A DNA stretch of 64,000 nt from Mesorhizobium hawassense (GCF_003289945.1 NZ_QMBP01000010.1:124001-188000); one strand, 5' to 3'; positions 8,050 to 16,132 are shown, counted from the stretch's first letter. Program-made: numbers and translations. Notes: generated by a model not told the origin, from the sequence alone.

Positions 8050-9015
8050 ATGAAGCCGCGCATCGCCGTCCTCGGTTGCGGATACTGGGGCAGCAACCAC
8101 ATCCGCACCCTCAAGGCGCTTGGCGCGCTCCATGCCGTTTCCGACGCCAACCGCGCCCGCGCCGAAGGTTTCGCCAGCGAGCAGGATTGCCTGGCGATCG
8201 AGCCGGACAGGCTGTTCGAGCGCAACGACATCGACGCCATCGTCATGGCGCTGCCGCCGCAATTCCATGCCGACACCGCGGTGCGCGCCGTCGAAAGCGG
8301 CAAGGACGTGCTGGTGGAAAAGCCGATCGCGCTGACGGTCGCGGACGCCGAGCGCGCGGTGAAGGCGGCTAAGGACAATGGCCGCGTGTTCATGGTCGGC
8401 CATGTGCTGCGCTTCCATCCGGCTTTCGAGACGCTGAAGGCGCTGATCGACAATGGCGAGCTCGGCGAGGTGCGCTACATCCACTCGCACCGGCTCGGCC
8501 TCGGCAAGTTCCATACCGAGAACGATGCGCTGTGGGACCTTGCGCCGCACGATTTGTCGATGATCCTCGCCATCACCGGCACCGAGCCGATCGAGGTGAG
8601 AGGCGAGGGGGCGGCGCTGCTCGACAATCTCAGCGACTTCGCGCATCTGCACATGCGCTTTCCGAACGGTCTGCGCAGCCATCTCTTCGCTTCGCGCCTC
8701 AATCCCTATCGCGAGCGGCGGCTGACGGTCGTCGGCACCAAGGCGATGGCGGTGTTCGACGACGTCGAGCCCTGGGAGCGCAAGCTTGCCGTCTACCGCC
8801 ACGCGGTCTGGCAGGACAGCGGCCAGTGGGCCTTCACGGCCAATGAACCGGCTTACGTGCCGGTGGGCGAAGGCATGCCGCTGACGCGCGAGCTTGCCCA
8901 TTTCATGCAATGCATCGAGACGCGCGCCGAGCCGCGCACCGATGGCGAGGAAGCAATCCGGGTGCTGCGCATCCTGACGGCCGGCACGGTGATCCATACC
9001 GGCTCGTCGGCCTGA
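8050..9015 (+). CDS. Gfo/Idh/MocA-family NAD(P)-dependent oxidoreductase
   Basis: 321 residues. An N-terminal Rossmann fold has the dinucleotide-binding GCGYWGSNHIR at residues 9-19, and the family signature EKP is at 90-92 (VLVEKPIAL). The C-terminal alpha/beta domain carries the substrate site. The GYWG start and the VGHVLRFHPAF segment resemble sugar-nucleotide 3-dehydrogenases of the WbpB/WlbA type, but no other sugar-biosynthesis gene is nearby, so the substrate stays open. It stands alone between the tRNA and the convergent mnmA gene. Confidence 0.85.
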   Translation: MKPRIAVLGCGYWGSNHIRTLKALGALHAVSDANRARAEGFASEQDCLAIEPDRLFERNDIDAIVMALPPQFHADTAVRAVESGKDVLVEKPIALTVADAERAVKAAKDNGRVFMVGHVLRFHPAFETLKALIDNGELGEVRYIHSHRLGLGKFHTENDALWDLAPHDLSMILAITGTEPIEVRGEGAALLDNLSDFAHLHMRFPNGLRSHLFASRLNPYRERRLTVVGTKAMAVFDDVEPWERKLAVYRHAVWQDSGQWAFTANEPAYVPVGEGMPLTRELAHFMQCIETRAEPRTDGEEAIRVLRILTAGTVIHTGSSA

Positions 9016-9049
9016 GCCTGCCTGAAGCAGCGGCGATAGAACTGAGAAC

Positions 9050-10240
9050 TTACTCGGCGGGGATCTGCGCCGGCTTGGCCGCGAGCCTGGACAGCATGGC
9101 CTCGGCCTCGGCGCCGCGCTCGGAGCGCTCGATGAAGCCGCCGCCGAAGACGCGAGCCTCGTTGCCGTCGTCAGAATAGAGCACGCAGGCCTGTCCGGGG
9201 GCGATACCCGATTCGCCGTCGGCAAGCTCGACCGACGTCACGCCGTTACGGTGATGCAGCACGGCCGGGCGCGGCGGCCTGGTCGAGCGGACCTTGGCGA
9301 AGAGCTCGATGCCGCCGGCCGGAACGTCCGACAGCGCTCCGTCGCCCAGCCAGTTCATGTTGCGCAGGTAGATCTTGTGCGTCTCCAGCGCCTCGCGCGG
9401 GCCGACGATGACGCGCGCGCGGTCGGCGTCGAGATGGACGACATAGAGCGGCTCGCCGGAGGCGATGCCGATGCCGCGGCGCTGGCCGATCGTGTAGCGC
9501 AGGATGCCTTCATGGCGGCCGAGCACGCGGCCGTCGATGTGGACGATGTCGCCGGGATTGGCGGCCGCCGGCTTCAACTTGGCGATGATGTCGGAATATT
9601 TGCCCTGCGGCACGAAGCAGATGTCCTGGCTGTCCTGCTTCGCGGCGACGGTCAGCCCCATTTCCTCGGCGATGGCGCGAACCTGTGGCTTCGACAAGCC
9701 ACCGAGCGGGAAGCGCAGGTAATCGATCTGCGCCTGGGTGGTGGCGAACAGGAAATAGCTCTGGTCGCGGTCGGCATCGACCGGACGATAGAGCGCGCGA
9801 TGCGCGCCATTGGCGCGCGAACGGATATAATGGCCGGTCGCCAATGCGTCGGCACCGAGATCCTGCGCCGTCGCGAGCAGGTCAGCGAACTTCACCGTCT
9901 GATTACAGGAAACGCAGGGGATCGGCGTCTCGCCGGCGACATAGCTCTCGGCAAAGGGATCGATGACCGCCTTGCGGAAGCGCTCCTCGTAGTCCAGCAC
10001 GTAATGCGGAATGCCGAGCGTCTCCGAGACCCGGCGGGCGTCGTCAATGTCCTGTCCGGCGCAGCACGAACCGGCGCGATGGGTGGCCGCGCCGTGATCA
10101 TAAAGCTGCAGCGTCACGCCGACGACGTCATAGCCCTCGCGCTTCAAGATGCCGGCGACCACCGACGAATCGACGCCGCCCGACATCGCCACGACGACGC
10201 GGGTTTCTTCAGGGCGGCGAGGGAGATCGAGGCTGTTCAT
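9050..10240 (-). CDS. mnmA: tRNA-specific 2-thiouridylase MnmA
   Basis: 396 residues. The PP-loop ATP-binding motif SGGVDSS is at residues 20-26. The conserved catalytic cysteines are Cys112 (in CVSCNQTVKFADLL) and Cys208 (in DSQDICFVP). IGQRRGIGIASGEPLYV is the usual C-terminal barrel signature. The enzyme adds sulfur to uridine-34 of Lys, Glu and Gln tRNAs, using sulfur relayed from a cysteine desulfurase. Length is slightly above the typical 360-380 because of a C-terminal extension. It converges on the oxidoreductase gene and is divergent from sciP. Confidence 0.96.
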   Translation of the reverse strand: MNSLDLPRRPEETRVVVAMSGGVDSSVVAGILKREGYDVVGVTLQLYDHGAATHRAGSCCAGQDIDDARRVSETLGIPHYVLDYEERFRKAVIDPFAESYVAGETPIPCVSCNQTVKFADLLATAQDLGADALATGHYIRSRANGAHRALYRPVDADRDQSYFLFATTQAQIDYLRFPLGGLSKPQVRAIAEEMGLTVAAKQDSQDICFVPQGKYSDIIAKLKPAAANPGDIVHIDGRVLGRHEGILRYTIGQRRGIGIASGEPLYVVHLDADRARVIVGPREALETHKIYLRNMNWLGDGALSDVPAGGIELFAKVRSTRPPRPAVLHHRNGVTSVELADGESGIAPGQACVLYSDDGNEARVFGGGFIERSERGAEAEAMLSRLAAKPAQIPAE

Positions 10241-10412
10241 GATGCTTTCACTGTGCGGCGCTCAATGCCAATGGCCGGAATATAGGTCAAGCGCCACGTA
10301 TGCGCCAGCTTGCGGCCCAGAACGAGCTTATCGGCAAAATCAGGGCCTGGATGCGGTTGTTTCAAATCCTAAACGATATCCTAACCGGTCGTTCACGATC
10401 CTTACCTAGTGA

Positions 10413-10427
10413 TTAGGGTTCGCTTAG
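10413..10427 (+). promoter_or_regulatory. Candidate CtrA binding site upstream of sciP
   Basis: TTAG-N7-TTAG lies 68 bp before the sciP start, one mismatch per half from the CtrA consensus TTAA-N7-TTAA. In Caulobacter sciP is a CtrA target, which makes the position meaningful. It is a two-mismatch match, so it stays a candidate. Confidence 0.45.
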
Positions 10428-10494
10428 GCAATTTTTAAAGCTGTGGCGGTACTGTGGCGGGGATTGGGTCTTTGAGTTTTTAGTAGAGAGTACG

Positions 10495-10770
10495 ATGACC
10501 GATCTGGTTAGACCTAGAGTCAAGTATGTTATCGGGCCCGACGGCAGCCCTCTTACGATCGCCGATCTGCCGCCGACGAACACGCGGCGCTGGGTTATCC
10601 GGCGCAAGGCGGAAGTGGTCGCGGCGGTGCGTGGCGGCCTGCTCAGCCTTGAGGAAGCCTGCCAACGCTACAAGCTCACCACCGAAGAATTTCTCTCCTG
10701 GCAGGCATCGATCGACGAATACGGCCTTGCCGGGCTGCGCACCACGCGGATCCAGCAATACCGGCATTAG
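10495..10770 (+). CDS. sciP: SciP (DUF1153), inhibitor of CtrA-dependent transcription
   Basis: 91 residues, the usual SciP length. The conserved core reads VKYVIGPDGSPLTIADLPP, then TRRWVIRRKAEVVAAVRGG, LLSLEEACQRYKLTTEEF and GLAGLRTTRIQQYR. In Caulobacter SciP binds DNA and CtrA and blocks CtrA from recruiting RNA polymerase in early cell-cycle phases. The gene stands alone with its own 250-bp upstream region and terminator, 2.4 kb from ctrA. The ATG at 10495 gives the conserved MTDLVRPRVKY start. Confidence 0.93.
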   Translation: MTDLVRPRVKYVIGPDGSPLTIADLPPTNTRRWVIRRKAEVVAAVRGGLLSLEEACQRYKLTTEEFLSWQASIDEYGLAGLRTTRIQQYRH

Positions 10771-10786
10771 GCCGCGTAGCCATAAA

Positions 10787-10823
10787 CGAAAAGGGCGCGG
10801 CGTTCCGCGCCCTTTTCGCTTTT
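10787..10823. terminator. Bidirectional terminator between sciP and the oxidoreductase gene
   Basis: A 14-bp stem (CGAAAAGGGCGCGG at 10787-10800, loop CGTT, complement at 10805-10818) has A-rich and T-rich arms, so it can end transcription from both converging genes. Confidence 0.85.
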
Positions 10824-10831
10824 GTAAAACC

Positions 10832-11758
10832 TCAGACCGTCAGCACGACCTTGCCGATCGGCCGCGCGGCGAGGAAAGCTTGGGCAGCCCCGGCCTGGTC
10901 GAGCGGAAAAGCTTTCGCGACATGGGGCGTAAGCTTCCCGGCATCGACGAGCCTGGCAAGCTCGACCAGCCCTTCCCGGTCGGGCGTGACCGACACTCGC
11001 TCGACACGGATGTTTCGTTCCTTTGCCTTTGCCTTGACCGCGTCCGGGACGTTGAGCAGCGACACCAGGACGCCGCCGTCGCGCAGCACCTTCAGCGATT
11101 CCCCGGCATGGTCGCCGCCGAGGGTCTCCAGCACCAGGTCGAGGCCGGAGGCTTTTCCGGTGAAATCGTCCTTCGTGTAGTCGATGACCTCGTCGGCGCC
11201 GAGCGAGCGGACGTAATCCAACTTGTCGGAGCTGGCGGTCGAGACCACCCAGGCGCCGCGCGCCTTGGCGATCTGCACCGCCAGATGGCCGACGCCGCCG
11301 GCGCCAGCATGGATCAGCACGCGTTGTCCCGACTTCAGGCCGCCATGGCGGACGAGACCCTGCCAGGCGGTAAGGCCGGCCAGCGGCAAAGCCGAGGCAT
11401 GGGCGTGGTCGATGGTGGCGGGTTTTGCGGCGATCTCATTGGCCGGTGCGGCGACGAGCTCGGCATAGGCTCCAGCCTGCTTGGGAAAGAGCGGCATGCC
11501 GAACACGTCGTCACCGATCTCGAAGGCGGTCACCCCGGCGCCGAGCGCCACGACGGTCCCCGAAATATCCCAACCAAGAATGAAGGGCGGCTCGCCAAGC
11601 AGCGGATAGAAGCCGCCGCGCACGGCGCCGTCGACTGGGTTGATGCCCGCCGCCTTGACGCGGACCAGCACTTCACCGGGCTTGGGAGAGGGGTCGGGTT
11701 GTTCGGCGACGAAAAGGACGTCGGGTCCGCCGACGGCATTCTGGATAACGGCACGCAT
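10832..11758 (-). CDS. Zinc-independent quinone oxidoreductase / NADP-dependent alcohol-dehydrogenase-like protein
   Basis: 308 residues of the medium-chain dehydrogenase family. It has the GroES-like entry domain (VLVRVKAAGINPVD), the nucleotide-binding motif AGAGGVGHLAVQIAKARGA, and lacks the cysteines that bind structural zinc in alcohol dehydrogenases. Such enzymes reduce quinones or enones with NADPH. An AGGAGG ribosome site precedes the ATG at 11758. The divergent HxlR gene starts 90 bp away, a common pairing in which the regulator senses electrophiles and induces the reductase. Confidence 0.88.
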   Translation of the reverse strand: MRAVIQNAVGGPDVLFVAEQPDPSPKPGEVLVRVKAAGINPVDGAVRGGFYPLLGEPPFILGWDISGTVVALGAGVTAFEIGDDVFGMPLFPKQAGAYAELVAAPANEIAAKPATIDHAHASALPLAGLTAWQGLVRHGGLKSGQRVLIHAGAGGVGHLAVQIAKARGAWVVSTASSDKLDYVRSLGADEVIDYTKDDFTGKASGLDLVLETLGGDHAGESLKVLRDGGVLVSLLNVPDAVKAKAKERNIRVERVSVTPDREGLVELARLVDAGKLTPHVAKAFPLDQAGAAQAFLAARPIGKVVLTV

Positions 11759-11786
11759 GGAAGCCTCCTGTTGGATGGATGTGCCG

Positions 11787-11801
11787 CTATCATTTGGATA
11801 G
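11787..11801. promoter_or_regulatory. Dyad in the oxidoreductase/HxlR gap, candidate operator
   Basis: CTATC-N5-GATAG forms a perfect short inverted repeat in the 90-bp divergent region. The half GGATAG recurs over the HxlR start codon. HxlR proteins bind such dyads, but no family consensus can be used to prove it. Confidence 0.4.
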
Positions 11802-11848
11802 TAATATTCTGTTGTCTAGTATGTACCTCTTCTATATATAGGCACCTT

Positions 11849-12247
11849 ATGGATAGTGACAGCGCACCCTTCGGCTACGACGCGTTTCGGCGCACCTGTC
11901 CGTCGCACACCGTGCTCGAAATGCTGGCCAGCAAGTGGGTTTATCTCACCGTTTGCGCGCTGCGGCGCGGAAGGCTGCGCAACGGCGAACTGGCGCGCAA
12001 GCTGGAAGGCATCACGCCCAAAATGCTGACGCAGACGCTGCGCGTGCTGGAGCGCGACGGTCTTGTCCGGCGTCAGGTGTTTCCGGTCATCCCGCCGCGC
12101 GTGGAGTATGAGTTGACGGAGCTTGGCCAGAACCTGGCGGGGCTGCTCAGCCAGATCCGATCCTGGGCGGAGGAGCATGCGCCGGAAATCAAGGATGCCC
12201 GGTCCCGAGCGTCGTCTGATCACAGCGAGGTGGCCGCCGCGTCCTGA
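11849..12247 (+). CDS. HxlR-family transcriptional regulator
   Basis: 132 residues from the ATG at 11849. The frame stays open far upstream, but that part is the antisense of the oxidoreductase gene. The family core is present: CPSHTVLEMLASKWVYLTV, then LRNGELARKLEGITPKMLTQTLR and LERDGLVRRQVFPVIPPRVEYELTE. HxlR proteins are winged-helix dimers, often redox or aldehyde sensors with a Cys near the N terminus; Cys17 in the RRTCPSH segment fits. It probably controls the divergent oxidoreductase gene and itself. Confidence 0.93.
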   Translation: MDSDSAPFGYDAFRRTCPSHTVLEMLASKWVYLTVCALRRGRLRNGELARKLEGITPKMLTQTLRVLERDGLVRRQVFPVIPPRVEYELTELGQNLAGLLSQIRSWAEEHAPEIKDARSRASSDHSEVAAAS

Positions 12248-12332
12248 AGCCGGCGGCGAGGCTGATTCGGCCGGGTGCCTGTCCTGAAGATGGCCGGCAT
12301 GTCTCCGGCAATCACTGCAAATAGGCCGGCGA

Positions 12333-12710
12333 TCAGCCGATCATGGCGCTGCGGGCGCCCGTGTCGGCGTCGCGGATCTTGGTGTCGCGCGATTCCAGCA
12401 TCTCCGCTTTGGAAAGCTCCGCTTCAGCTTCGCCGAGTAATGATTCGGCGGTGCTTCGCTGCTGGGCGAGGTCGCTTTGTGAATTCCTGAGGTTGTCGCG
12501 GCGCAAACGAGCCGCCTTGGCGAAGGTCGGATAGGCGAAATGGCTGATGTCGGTGATGCCGGCTTTTTTCTCTTCGGCGATGATCTGCGCTTCCAGTTCG
12601 ACGGCCATGCGCTCGAACTCGGCGATCATCATGTCCAGCTGCAAGAGCTGGCGCCGCTTCTCATTCACCTGAAACTGCTTCAGTCGAACGAGGTTTTCAC
12701 GTGACTTCAT
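12333..12710 (-). CDS. fliJ: Flagellar export protein FliJ (alphaproteobacterial type)
   Basis: 125 residues, almost entirely predicted helix with heptad spacing. The segment ITDISHFAYPTFAKAARLRR followed by RRDNLRNS is typical of alphaproteobacterial FliJ. FliJ is the soluble coiled-coil stalk that couples the export ATPase FliI to the FlhA gate of the flagellar type III system. No other flagellar gene is in the window. The gene is divergent from ctrA, and in this group CtrA controls early flagellar genes, so shared control of the 450-bp gap is plausible. Confidence 0.78.
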   Translation of the reverse strand: MKSRENLVRLKQFQVNEKRRQLLQLDMMIAEFERMAVELEAQIIAEEKKAGITDISHFAYPTFAKAARLRRDNLRNSQSDLAQQRSTAESLLGEAEAELSKAEMLESRDTKIRDADTGARSAMIG

Positions 12711-13159
12711 GACTCGATACTCCGCAAACGCACACCTGCAATACCGTCCACTCCACCCGGAACGATCCAGGCGCCGCCCGTTTCCCCTGGCTTTCCCCGG
12801 GCTATGGGAAACAAAGCCCTAAAGATTTTTGCCGGCGGTAACCATTCGTTTACGGGCATTGTTAATCATACGGGCGAGGACTTAAGGCCGGGTAAAAATT
12901 CCGGCAGCGACGGGAACCCCCGGCCAGCGAGTCTCTGGAGTCACTTAGGCGGACTTATTAACGTGGTGCATTAGCGGTTTGGGTCTGTGATTCATTATTA
13001 GATTCAAGTGGGTGTAGAAAGGGGTTAAAAAATCTGGTATCGTGGACGACACGAAATTAGGATTTGTTAACCAGTCGGTGGCACCTTCTGTTCAGGCAAT
13101 CACTGCTCCGGGTCCCGGACGGGTCGTGACACGGCCCGGCAGCAGAAAAGGGGAATGAA
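12711..13159. promoter_or_regulatory. Long ctrA/fliJ control region with GANTC cluster and CtrA-like sites
   Basis: This 449-bp gap has no plausible gene. Four GANTC sites, targets of the cell-cycle methylase CcrM, lie within 77 bp at 12929-12933, 12938-12942, 12989-12993 and 13001-13005. CtrA-like sequences are GTAACCAT at 12838-12845 and TTAACCAG at 13067-13074, each one mismatch from the half-site TTAACCAT. The latter is preceded by ATTA-N7. The arrangement resembles ctrA control in Caulobacter, where methylation state and CtrA feedback set expression. Confidence 0.6.
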
Positions 13160-13855
13160 ATGCGTGTTCTGCTGATTGAAGATGACAGTGCAACCGCACA
13201 GAGCATCGAACTGATGCTGAAATCGGAGAGCTTCAACGTCTATACGACCGATCTCGGCGAAGAGGGTGTCGATCTCGGCAAGCTCTACGATTACGACATC
13301 ATCCTTCTGGATCTCAATCTTCCCGATATGTCGGGATACGAAGTCCTGCGCACGCTGCGCCTCTCCAAGGTCAAGACGCCGATCCTGATCCTCTCCGGCA
13401 TGGCCGGCATCGAGGACAAGGTGCGCGGCCTCGGCTTCGGCGCCGACGATTACATGACCAAGCCTTTCCACAAGGACGAACTGGTGGCGCGCATCCATGC
13501 GATCGTGCGCCGTTCCAAGGGCCACGCCCAGTCGGTCATCACCACCGGCGACCTGGTGGTCAATCTCGACGCCAAGACGGTCGAGGTCGGCGGCCAGCGC
13601 GTGCATCTGACCGGTAAGGAATATCAGATGCTGGAGCTGCTCTCGCTGCGCAAGGGCACGACGCTCACCAAGGAAATGTTCCTCAACCACCTTTACGGCG
13701 GCATGGACGAGCCGGAACTGAAAATCATCGACGTCTTCATCTGCAAGCTGCGCAAGAAGCTCGACGCGGCGTCCGGCGGCCAGAACTACATCGAAACGGT
13801 GTGGGGCCGCGGCTATGTGCTGCGCGAACCGGAAGATATCCGCGTCAGCGCGTGA
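13160..13855 (+). CDS. ctrA: Cell-cycle response regulator CtrA
   Basis: 231 residues, the standard length. The receiver domain (1-115) has acidic residues Asp8/Asp9, phospho-acceptor Asp51 in ILLDLNLPDMSGYEVLRTLR, and the conserved Lys in MTKPFHKDELVARIHA. The OmpR-type winged helix follows (LTGKEYQMLELLSLRKG, LTKEMFLNHLYGGMDEPE, IDVFICKLRKKL, WGRGYVLREP). CtrA controls replication initiation, division, flagella and envelope genes in alphaproteobacteria. The protein ends Val-Ser-Ala; a small hydrophobic tail is part of the ClpXP degradation signal in Caulobacter. A GGGGA ribosome site precedes the ATG. Confidence 0.98.
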   Translation: MRVLLIEDDSATAQSIELMLKSESFNVYTTDLGEEGVDLGKLYDYDIILLDLNLPDMSGYEVLRTLRLSKVKTPILILSGMAGIEDKVRGLGFGADDYMTKPFHKDELVARIHAIVRRSKGHAQSVITTGDLVVNLDAKTVEVGGQRVHLTGKEYQMLELLSLRKGTTLTKEMFLNHLYGGMDEPELKIIDVFICKLRKKLDAASGGQNYIETVWGRGYVLREPEDIRVSA

Positions 13856-13870
13856 GCGATCCAAGAGATT

Positions 13871-13910
13871 TCAAACAAAAAACCCGGCTCAGGCCGGGTT
13901 TTTTGTTTGA
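13871..13910 (+). terminator. Rho-independent terminator after ctrA
   Basis: CCCGGC (13883-13888), loop TCAG and GCCGGG (13893-13898) form the core stem. It is extended by a flanking A-tract and T-tract, so it can also serve the converging response-regulator gene. Confidence 0.88.
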
Positions 13911-13925
13911 GGCGCTTCCAGCGAA

Positions 13926-14294
13926 TCAGGCGGCGATCTTCAGGACGCGGAAGCTTTCCAGCAATTGCGCCCGGTTGAAGGGTTTCAACAGATAGCCTTG
14001 GGCGCCGGCGCGCTTGGCGCGCATGATCGCCCCGACATCGACCTCGACCAGCGAGACCAGGATCTGCGGTTTGATGGGGCTTTCCATGGCGCGGATGCGA
14101 CGGATGAGGTCCACCGCCTGGACATCGGTCAGACCGCCGTCGATGACGATGACGTCCGGCATGTCGCCGGCGCACATCTCGGTGGCTTCAAGGCCGCTCG
14201 AGGCCTCCATGACAATCATGTCCGAGCCGCCAAGAATACGTTTTGCGACCTTCCTGATGACGCTCGAATCGTCGACGAAAAGGCAGCGCTTCAT
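13926..14294 (-). CDS. Single-domain (CheY-like) response regulator
   Basis: 122 residues from the ATG at 14294, preceded by AGAGGA. All switch residues are present: Asp8/Asp9 (LFVDDSS), phospho-acceptor Asp52 (DVIVIDGGL), Ser81 and Lys104 (YLLKPF). The usual Pro after the acceptor loop is missing (IDGGLTD instead of IDxxMP). There is no output domain, so it must act by protein contact. It sits between ctrA and chpT, both part of the CtrA phosphorelay, which suggests a cell-cycle or motility role. It is not clearly CpdR or DivK by sequence. Confidence 0.85.
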   Translation of the reverse strand: MKRCLFVDDSSVIRKVAKRILGGSDMIVMEASSGLEATEMCAGDMPDVIVIDGGLTDVQAVDLIRRIRAMESPIKPQILVSLVEVDVGAIMRAKRAGAQGYLLKPFNRAQLLESFRVLKIAA

Positions 14295-14516
14295 GTCCGG
14301 ATCCTCTTTGCCATCTGCCGAACCGGCAGCCTCCGGGTAACCGGTGAGCACCATAGTCCAATCTGGTAAAGAAGCTGAGAATCCGTTAGGTAAAGTTTTT
14401 CCAAACGGGCGTATCGCGCGTTCCTTGCCCGCGACGCCGTTACATGGATCACAGCCGGCATTGCTCGATCTGCACTGCCAACATAAATATTATCAATAAA
14501 GATACTTCGGCTTTTC

Positions 14517-15146
14517 TTAAGCAGCCGTCAGCACGATCTCTTCGGGGGTCGCGTGGATCGAGATCGTCATGTTGGCCTCACGCGCCAGAAGCAGCGTGTA
14601 GTAAGGCTGGACCGAATGGGCGTCGATCGGCTCCTCCGGCTTGTGGCCGGAATGCAGTTCGAGGAATTTCGGCGGCACGCGCAGCATCGGGCCGCTGGCC
14701 GACAGCGAAAAGCGCGGCTCGGTTTCGAGATTTTCCAGCGTGATCACCAGCTTGCCGCCGCGCGGTATGGCCGCATGGGCAACGAGAATGAGGTTGAGCA
14801 GCAGCTTGACCTTGTTCTTGGGCAAGAGCGCGCGCGAGCCGTTCCAAACCAGCTCCGGCTTTTCGTTCTTCAGGAAGGCGATGGCCACGGCCTCGGCATC
14901 GCCAGTATCGATCATCATGCCGGCGGAACCGGCGGCGCCGAAGGCGATGCGGGCAAACTGCAGCCGCGCCGAGGCGTTCTTAGCGCTCTGGCGAATGAGC
15001 TTCATGGCGTCTTCGTCGGCGCCACCTTCGTCGAGCAGCTCCAGACCATTGTTGATCGCGCCGACCGGCGAAATGATGTCGTGGCAGACGCGGCTGCACA
15101 GCAGCGCCGCGAGATCGGGCGCGGAAAGGGTGAAAAGCTCGGCCAT
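14517..15146 (-). CDS. chpT: Histidine phosphotransferase ChpT
   Basis: 209 residues. The dimerisation helix carries the phospho-histidine His22 in SRVCHDIISPVGAINNGLEL, a hallmark of ChpT. The C-terminal domain has a degenerate kinase-ATPase (Bergerat-like) fold with no ATP motifs (LLLNLILVAHAAIPRGG, VQPYYTLLLAREAN). ChpT carries phosphate from the hybrid kinase CckA to CtrA and CpdR. It is about 0.7 kb from ctrA, with only the small response regulator between them. Confidence 0.95.
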   Translation of the reverse strand: MAELFTLSAPDLAALLCSRVCHDIISPVGAINNGLELLDEGGADEDAMKLIRQSAKNASARLQFARIAFGAAGSAGMMIDTGDAEAVAIAFLKNEKPELVWNGSRALLPKNKVKLLLNLILVAHAAIPRGGKLVITLENLETEPRFSLSASGPMLRVPPKFLELHSGHKPEEPIDAHSVQPYYTLLLAREANMTISIHATPEEIVLTAA

Positions 15147-15484
15147 CGGCGAAATCCCTGCTTAAGTCACATATTCATGGCCGAGCGACCGTTTTCGCGC
15201 CTGCCCACACGAATCACACTCTTTTCCAATGCTTTCTGAATACACAGCGCCCGAGCGCGCATCAACAAATCCACAATTGCCGATGGCGAAAATGATGTGT
15301 TCGCGGGGGGAAACCCGGCGTGGCGGGGGAAACGCAGCCTTCGATCCGCCATCTTCGTGTGAGAGCTTAATGGTTGAAAAAGGATTACGGCATAGTTTGC
15401 CCGTGATAGCCACCCTGAACGGCCGGCAAGAGCCGCAGGGGTGCGAGGCGTCGGCGAAAGTGCTCCCTGACGGAGATTGGAAGC
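15147..15484. other. Gap between chpT and eipA, with one CtrA-like half-site
   Basis: No gene is supported here. On the minus strand TCAACCAT occurs at 15370-15377, one mismatch from the CtrA half-site TTAACCAT and about 110 bp from the eipA start. Otherwise only short G- and A-rich patches are seen. Confidence 0.4.
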
Positions 15485-16066
15485 ATGTTTTCCCGATACT
15501 ACGACCGGACAGTCGTCCGTGTCCTCACCATGACCATAGCACTCCTGGGGGCTTTGATCCTTTCGACCTCGGCGTCGCGGGCCCAACAGTACACCGCTCA
15601 GGAAATCATCGATTCCGGTCATAAATTCTTCGGCGAAACGTCGGGCGGCCTGGCCACCGTCGTCGAGAAGATCTTTGCCTCCTACGGCCTGCCCAACGGC
15701 TACCTGCTGGGCGAGGAAGGATCCGGCGCCCTGATAGGCGGCCTGACCTATGGCGAGGGGACGCTCTACACCAAGAACGCCGGCGACCATAAGGTCTTCT
15801 GGCAAGGTCCGTCGCTCGGCTGGGATTTCGGCGGCGAGGGATCACGCGTGATGATGCTGGTCTATAATCTCGACGACATCAGCAGCCTCTATAACCGCTT
15901 CGGCGGCGTTGCCGGCTCCGCCTATGTCATTGCCGGCGTCGGCTTCAACGTTCTGCAGAGCAACCGGGTGCTGCTGGTGCCGATCCGCACCGGCGTCGGC
16001 GCCCGTCTCGGCGTCAATCTCGGCTATCTGAAGCTCACCGAAAGACCGACCTGGAACCCGTTCTGA
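15485..16066 (+). CDS. eipA: EipA-like periplasmic protein (DUF1134)
   Basis: 193 residues with a signal peptide (MTIALLGALILSTSASRAQ, cleavage near residue 34). The DUF1134 body contains SGHKFFGETSGGLATVVEKI, GLTYGEGTLYTK, WQGPSLGWDFGGEGSRVMML and GGVAGSAYVIAGVG. In Brucella the homologue EipA is a periplasmic protein needed for envelope integrity, and its gene is a direct CtrA target. The protein has a bacterial SYLF-like, small-barrel composition rich in Gly. Being next to the ctrA/chpT group agrees with that regulation. A ribosome site GGAGATTGGAAGC precedes the ATG. Confidence 0.88.
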   Translation: MFSRYYDRTVVRVLTMTIALLGALILSTSASRAQQYTAQEIIDSGHKFFGETSGGLATVVEKIFASYGLPNGYLLGEEGSGALIGGLTYGEGTLYTKNAGDHKVFWQGPSLGWDFGGEGSRVMMLVYNLDDISSLYNRFGGVAGSAYVIAGVGFNVLQSNRVLLVPIRTGVGARLGVNLGYLKLTERPTWNPF

Positions 16067-16108
16067 TCGGGCTCCGCCCGTCACAACCGCTCGGACCGTG
16101 CTGATCGC

Positions 16109-16132
16109 GCCGCGGCAAGCCCTTGCCGCGGC
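16109..16132. terminator. Strong hairpin after eipA, probable terminator
   Basis: A perfect 10-bp GC stem (GCCGCGGCAA, loop GCCC, TTGCCGCGGC) lies 43 bp after the eipA stop. There is no T-run, so it may act with Rho or protect the mRNA 3' end. Confidence 0.5.

Noticed and set aside
10526..12247. A 573-codon open plus-strand frame
   Set aside because: Only the last 132 codons (from 11849) encode a real HxlR protein. The upstream part is antisense to the oxidoreductase gene and partly overlaps sciP in another frame.
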